From positions 63,451,703 to 63,515,702 of the forward strand of contig CAMGYJ010000002.1 in NCBI GenBank assembly GCA_946122785.1: 64,000 nucleotides of DNA, written 5' to 3'. The DNA is from Linum tenue (lineage: Eukaryota > Streptophyta > Magnoliopsida > Malpighiales > Linaceae). Under the pieces are notes generated by a model, which was not told the origin of the DNA, did not search any database, and saw only the letters and a list, made by a program, of their open reading frames with translations. A program made the position numbers and the translations under genes. Of the stretch, positions 58,100 to 64,000 are shown in pieces (position 1 is the first letter of the stretch; the number at the start of each line of letters is the position of its first letter).

Positions 58100-59140
58100 A
58101 ACTCCGACGACCTCCTCCGGCCAAATTTTTTGCTGATTTTTTACTTTTACCCCTTCTCCTCACCTTTCCCAATAATCCTACTTGAGTCTCCAGGTGTATT
58201 TTTAGCTTTTACTTGGTCAATTTTGGAGAATTGGATTTAGGGTTCTTAGGAATTGGGATTCTTGCATGAATGCTAAGACTTCATAATAACCGCTCATCAA
58301 TATCATATCATAATCTCAAAACTATGTAAGGCTGATAAAACTATCATATCACTATTAATAATATAATGATATGATAATTGTATGATGACATCAATTTATT
58401 CTCAACAACAAGGCTTTATACTATCTTATCATTGTCATACCAGATCATATCACTATGTTAGGACTTCATAACATCATTTCATCAGGGTAATAAGGCTGAT
58501 AAAACTATCACATCACTACTAATGGTATGATAATTGTATGATGACATCAATTTATTCTCAACAACAAGGCTTTATACCTTTGTTTTCATAACCGAACCGA
58601 AGGCTAAACTGGAAAAATTAGTGGTTTAGGATTTAGTGGTTAATCGTTACAAAACTGTTGATAGAACCGTTCATGATATATAACATATAAAACTTGCATA
58701 TTACACTAATTTAAGAATGAAGTTATCATTGACCATAAACAATTTCAAATTTATATCAGCACCAAAATATATAATAAATCATCCAAACCGCCTCACAAAA
58801 GAATCAATTTTTTTAAAATTCAAACTAAAAACTACGGTGCCAGTCAAGTAGTCGATAACAAGGTTGGAAAATGAGAAGAGGAAGCATATATAAATTAATA
58901 ATTATGGTTTGATGGTTTTAGTTTGAGTTAAAGTATTTTTTTTTGTTAAACTAGTGAACCAATGGACCATTTAAACTGTGGTGGTTCATGTGATTTTATG
59001 TTGAACCATGAACAACCGTTTGATCCAACAATAACCGTCCAAACAATGAACCGGACCGCTATCGTAACTGATTTGGCGATTCTACTAGCCCGACCGTTGA
59101 TCCTGTTCTGTTCTGTTCTTATAACAAGGTTTTATACTAT
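58100..59140. repeat. Tandem repeat split by a 545-bp insertion
   Basis: A 164-bp unit (aaggctgataaaac at 58328 and 58492, ending in cataacatcat and similar) is present in two copies. The second is interrupted after aacaaggctttatac (58563-58577) and resumes at aacaaggttttatac (59123). The insert begins near tttcataaccgaaccgaag and has no coding region. The repeated 15-bp word at its edges may be the target duplication. Confidence 0.5.
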
Positions 59141-59975
59141 TTTATCATTGTCATACCAACATCATATCACTATGATAGTACTTCATAACATCATCTCATC
59201 AGGGTCATACCATGGTTTTACCATTACGGTAAGACTAACAAATATAATGGATTTTGTACTAGAACCTAATTCATATTTATTAAGACGTTCCAATGGTATA
59301 AATATTTGATTATGGGGTATTACTGGTACATCTTATTTTACAATTAAAGTTTAATCATTTATTTTTAAATTTTAATCATCGAAATTTGTTTAACCTAATG
59401 GTATAGCTTATATCTACGACTAATATATGTAATTTTTCTCATCAATTTATCCTTTTAACGGTCATTATTAGATAATTTTTTTAAGTTCGTGCAAGTTTTA
59501 GAAACACTTAAAACATAAGCAAATTATAATGATATTTGTGTAAATTCATTTGTTCTCTTGTTTATACATATATAACATAAGATTGAGATCATTTTAATAA
59601 AAATTGTATAATCAAAATGATGAATATGATATTCGTTCATAATCAATAGTGTATTCAATAACCATATTCAAATTTTATATATGGAGTTAATCGGAGAGAG
59701 TTGATATCTCATCGATTCTTTTCATCCATTCGAGTGGAGTGAAATGCGCATTCTATTCTCCGATATTTTCTCACTTGATCTCCTATCCTTTCAAACAACA
59801 CGAAATTCTATCCCTCTTTTGTATCTTGAAATGAAAAAAAATGTAAAGAGGACGATAACTTCTTTTCTTCATTCTCCACTTTCATATTACTTTGTAAATA
59901 TTTTTTCTCCTTCTTTAATTTTTTCAAGCTATTATTGTTAAACTCGAGTTTTCACAGAGAGAATCATTGTCAGCA
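59141..59975 (+). promoter_or_regulatory. Upstream region of the SEC1 gene
   Basis: AT-rich, with the likely promoter and 5' UTR near the end (CT-rich from about 59850). No start site can be fixed. Confidence 0.4.
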
Positions 59976-62900
59976 ATGTCTTTTTCGGATTCCGAATCAG
60001 GCTCTCATGGCGGTAATAAGGAGTACAAGTTCTTTCGTGATTTTACTCGTGATCGTAAGTTTTAGTTATGAACTACCACTAAAAGGACCTTTTTTTTTTT
60101 CTTATGAGAATGAAGATTGTATTTTTTTTACTAAACTCTTGATATTATTGTAGTGGTAGTTCATGTTCGTGAGTTCTATAACTTTTGTGTGTTGGTTGTC
60201 TCTAGGATTATTACACGAAATGTTGGGTTCGACAAAGACAGATGATCCAAGATCAGCTTGGAAGGTAACACATATATGGTTATATAATAGATTGAGATCC
60301 GTTGAAACAAATGTCCTTTTATAAATATAAAAGAAAAAAAAGAAAGAAATGTTGTATCCTTCAGAGAACGTTTAACTAATCTTGTACAGGTACTCATCAT
60401 GGACAAAGTTACAGTGAAAGTCATGTCTCATTCTTGCAAAATGTCAGACATCACAGATCAAGGAATTTCACGTACGTATCATATTATCTTTCACGTATAA
60501 ATCTTTAGGTCGTTTGGACAGAGGTTTTCTAAATGGTAGAATTTTTTTGTCATAATCTCCCATTTTAAAAATCTAGATTTTTTATGTGGAATTTCAAAAA
60601 ATCTATTTTTTGAATGAAAAAAATAAAAGTACTGTTTTGCACTCGTCTTCTTCTATATTCTTATTCAATCCTCATCTTCTTTTTTTTTTTCCCTCAATTT
60701 TTTTAGTATATGTGTATCCAGCTGAGCAAGGAAAAAAACAATCAATAATCCTGAACCAAATCTATAAGTGATAAGGAGAAACAATAAATTCGTTGCTTCT
60801 TTGACCTACATACAAAATCGACGACCACTGCTGTTGAAAGAGAGGGATTCCGAGTTTTAGGATCGAGATAGATAACTACGCACAACAGTGAGGGAGAGGG
60901 AGAGCGAGACAGGGGAGAGCGAAGGTCAAAGGAGTAACAGAATCGCCTAAAATCGTTGGTGGCAGGTTGAGTGAGCGAGAGACCAAAATTAACACGGAGA
61001 ACAATCATAGGTGGCTCTCGAGTAAATCAAGTTTATGAAATAAATTAGTTGAAGCCGCCATAATTAACACGAAGAAAAATAAGTAAAACCTACCCAAAAT
61101 TCACATTCTTGAACTGCATATTGTCAAAATAGCTGGAGATCTATTGATCTCATATGCATTTGCGAGTATTGATAGCTTTTAGTTGAAGACATCGGGGAGA
61201 GAGAATGGATATGTAGATTTGAAGCTTGACCTAAATTGAGACAAAATGAAAAGAGAGAGTTTTTTTTTTTTTAACGTTGATGGGTCGTCTCATTAATACG
61301 AAACACGGTGTACATGGTTGAAACAACAATGAAAGGAAGGAAAAGGCCCACTGAAAAGGCCCGATCCGAACAAGTGGATCCCCAAAGCCAAATCTAGAAA
61401 CCCTACATCAGCTGACCAAGCATTGCCTGGTGGTCACCGAATGCATCCCCTAACTCCAAAAACACGCCGCACCAACTCCTGCCAACATGAGACGTCCTTC
61501 TCCGGGGAAGAATCACCAGAAAGAACAACACAGCGCCGACAAGAGGACAACGGCAGCAAGAAAGGACATAAGGAACCAAACTCAGAACCTCTCCAAGATC
61601 TACCTGTAACAACAGACAAACCAGAGGAGAAACCCCTGAACAAGGACAGAACCGGGGCTCCTCAAACCCACAGATATGAGCAAATCGGTCAAGAACCCAC
61701 CACAATAATGCCTTCCCTGCTCTCAAGCTCCCCAAAAGTCTATCCTAGAACACAAAGGCTCATGCATCTCCCAAATCATCCCCAATTATGGATGAAGTGA
61801 ATGGAGGTAGATAGAAAAACAGAGAGGAGAAAGCGAACCGAAAATCGGCACCCTCAAACACCTACCCGGAGATCATCCACACAAGATCTGGAAACCAGCA
61901 AGGTGGGAGCAAATTCGTCAAAAAAAAAAAAGGTGGGAGCAAAAAACATCTCAACAAGGAGGGAGAGAAGACATCATCCATGGGGAGGAAGAAATCCAAA
62001 AAGGGGAGGAACAAACATGAAACAGCAAGGGAAAGGGAAAGGAAAAGGAAAAACAAAATCAAAGGGAAGAAGAGAATAACCCAATGAATAGAGAGAGTTG
62101 TCGGTGGTGGTTTCCGTGGACGGAGGGAAAATGAAGAAATAAAAAATTAGTAAACGATAAGCTTGAAAGTAAGAAAAAGAATGTTTGTGAATGTGAGTTT
62201 TTGAAATCCTAAGTAAACGATAAGCTTGAAAGAAAGAAAAAGAAAGTTTGTGAATGTGAGTTTTTGAAATCCTCCATCCTCGAAATCTCTCGTTCTTGAT
62301 TCCCTTCTCGTTCAACTCTTCCATTCAATTGATTTCGTGGAGTTTTTTTCCCTTTGAAATCCATTTTGGTGTCGTTGCTAACATTCACCCTATAAAAGAC
62401 ATATATTTATTAATTAGTGTTTATAAATATGAATCTGTACTGGAGTTCTTAAAAAGCTAGAATATATATTGAAACTAACATAGCTTTTATTTAATTATCG
62501 ATCAAATCATGTGCAGTGGTGGAAGACCTTTTCAGGAGAAGAGAGCCTTTACCATCAATGGATGCTATATACTTTATCCAACCATCCAAAGAAAAGTAAA
62601 TTTATTTTGTTCTTATTATTATTATTATTATTCTATCGATGATCCTTGCTTACAAAGTCTTTTTTTGTCGGGATTTTGTTTTGCTACACTTCGATTAATA
62701 GCGTAGGATCAAACACATAATAATAGGTTATGAAATTGTGTATAACTAGATCAAATCTCCTAATATGTAATGTGTTTAATTTTCTAGTTTTTTTAATCAT
62801 CTTGTATCCCTTTTGTTTTATGTTGATTTTAATTTTTTTCACATGAAATGAGGGTCTTAAAATTCAAATTCATTTAGTTTTTCTTTTGGGAAAAAAAAAT

Positions 62901-63960
62901 CAAACCTCTCATTTTGACTCTCTACCACCATTTATCAGCTTAATTTAACTCGAATTTTAATATATTTTCATAGAAGAAACAAGTTCATTATTAACTAGAA
63001 AGTTATATCAGTGATTGATATATTCCGAGGAAAATGTTTTGGATGAATTCTTTTATCTATTTTTGATCAATTATACCACTCTTTTTTACTGAAATCACTC
63101 TACCACCCTCTACTTGGTCACGGTTCAAGTGGAAATGTTTTGGATGAATTCTTTTGTTTATTTTTGATCAATCATATCCACTTGCAATGTTTCCAAGCTT
63201 TACTCTACTGTGAGGAAAAATGACTCAATTAGCATTTTTATTTTTATCTTTTTGCTCCAAAATACATAAAAAGCGGATGTAACTTTGTAGAATATAATTA
63301 ATAAAAAAATTCTGAACCAAAATTTGAACATTAAATAAATGAGATATGGTGTAACGAAGATCTCATTCTGCATGAATTAATTAAATACCCACAGATTACT
63401 CACATGTTCTTCTCCTATATCATTAGTATTTAGTAGTCTTTGTTTGCTTATTTGTAAAACAAAGTTTTTTTTTTTTTGGTCCTCCATTTAATTTTCGTTC
63501 ATGATTTTAACTACTAGTTTTGTTAGCATGCAGTATCGTGATGTTCTTGTCGGACATGTCTGGAAGGGAGCCACTGTACAATAAGTACGTCGTGACAGGC
63601 AAACAAATACAATTTAATGTTGGCTTTATTAGCAGATAATTAGAATGGCTTGCTAATTTAATTTTCCTTTTTTCTTGTGTAAGAGCTTATGTGTTCTTCA
63701 GTTCAAGTGCGCCAAAGCAATTGATCAATCATATCAAGTCCGACGTTAGCGTATTACCTCGTATCGGCGCTTTCAGAGAGGTTAAGTTGCTATTGTTTTT
63801 TTTTTTTTTTTGTTCCTTTTTTTCCATATGATACTTTGACATGCATACATATATTGCATTAAAATAAGCATAATGAATCGTACAAGTTGTCATTAATTAT
63901 TATTATTATTATGCAATGCATGCGCAGATGAATTTGGAGTACTTTCCTATTGACAGTCAG
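59976..63960 (+). CDS. SEC1: Sec1/KEULE-type SM protein, N-terminal part
   Basis: Seven exons are in frame to the window end: 59976-60054, 60206-60264, 60390-60471, 62517-62595, 63534-63584, 63684-63780 and 63928-63960, encoding the first 160 aa. [88 protein letters not shown] match Arabidopsis KEULE/SEC1. SM proteins bind syntaxins to drive vesicle fusion; KEULE acts with KNOLLE in cell-plate formation and in root-hair growth. The donor after exon 7 (gtacgt at 63961) shows that the gene continues beyond the window. Intron 3 is 2 kb and holds a reversed non-LTR insertion. Exon 6 uses the acceptor aag at 63683. Confidence 0.93.
61245..62099 (-). mobile_element. Non-LTR retroposon in SEC1 intron 3
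   Basis: The left flank aatgaaaagagagagtt (61245-61261) and the right flank aatgaatagagagagtt (62083-62099) differ at one base. A T run of 13 follows the left copy, the mark of a minus-strand poly(A) insertion. The 820-bp body is on the minus strand, with a 3' region (gtgtttcgtattaatgag inverse) that looks like a plant LINE tail. The open frames in it (for example 61735-61403) match no conserved LINE domain that I recognise, so it is a truncated or non-autonomous element. Confidence 0.75.
62149..62273 (+). repeat. 63-bp tandem duplication in SEC1 intron 3
   Basis: The unit beginning agtaaacgataagcttgaaa at 62149 is repeated at 62212 with few changes (gtaagaaaaagaatg versus gaaagaaaaagaaag). 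Confidence 0.8.
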
Positions 63961-64000
63961 GTACGTATGCAATGAATTAGAGTATATGAACAAACAAGTA

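Noticed and set aside
1..64000. CRISPR arrays, operons and bacterial-type signals
   Set aside because: Sequence is plant nuclear; no spaced direct-repeat arrays of that kind are present.

Overview
This is a window of plant nuclear DNA, almost certainly from a eudicot. The evidence is spliced genes with GT-AG introns, an SBP-box gene with a miR156 site, plant-type TTTAGGG telomeric repeats, an acid (vacuolar-type) invertase, and dense nested plant transposons. I cannot name the species. All exon models below were built by eye from open frames, splice dinucleotides, phase and remembered family motifs.

Six host genes can be supported. From left to right they are: an SPL3/4/5-type SBP-box transcription factor (4276-5700, +) with a miR156 target in its 3' UTR; a type II membrane GT77-like glycosyltransferase (9526-11620, -); the cytosolic leucyl-tRNA synthetase (12410-15709, -); an intronless acid invertase (42115-44139, +); a DHHC protein S-acyltransferase of the PAT14 type (48932-51832, -); and the first seven coding exons of a Sec1/KEULE-type SM protein (59976 to beyond the window end, +). 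They act in unrelated processes: developmental timing, wall or glycan synthesis, translation, sugar metabolism, membrane-protein lipidation and vesicle fusion. Nothing suggests a co-regulated cluster.

Most of the remaining sequence is mobile. The centrepiece at 16.7-37.0 kb is a nested stack. An old Mutator-like element (16676-37030) holds a decayed MuDR-type transposase and a GRF zinc-finger piece. It is interrupted by a GC-rich-ended element (19299-35381) flanked by an 8-bp repeat, cttatgca. That element in turn carries, inside a (TA)n tract, a roughly 15-kb element with 0.8-0.9-kb terminal inverted repeats. This inner element has three apparently intact gene models: a FAR1-type MULE transposase (833 aa), a ULP1/C48-like peptidase (376 aa) whose catalytic Cys position reads Ser, and a plant-transposon-domain protein (283 aa). 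Its left half has a direct duplication with interstitial telomere repeats and a tRNA-like pol III promoter.

Around this lie LINE fragments (1.0-1.9, 53-54.5, 57.4-57.7 and 61.3-62.1 kb), a gag-only Ty3-type element (6.5-9.0 kb), two decayed Ty1/copia elements (37.6-39.5 and 44.8-47.9 kb, the second split by a hAT remnant), three Athila/Tat-like LTR-type fragments (2.3-3.8, 39.5-41.1 and 54.5-56.2 kb) and several MITEs.
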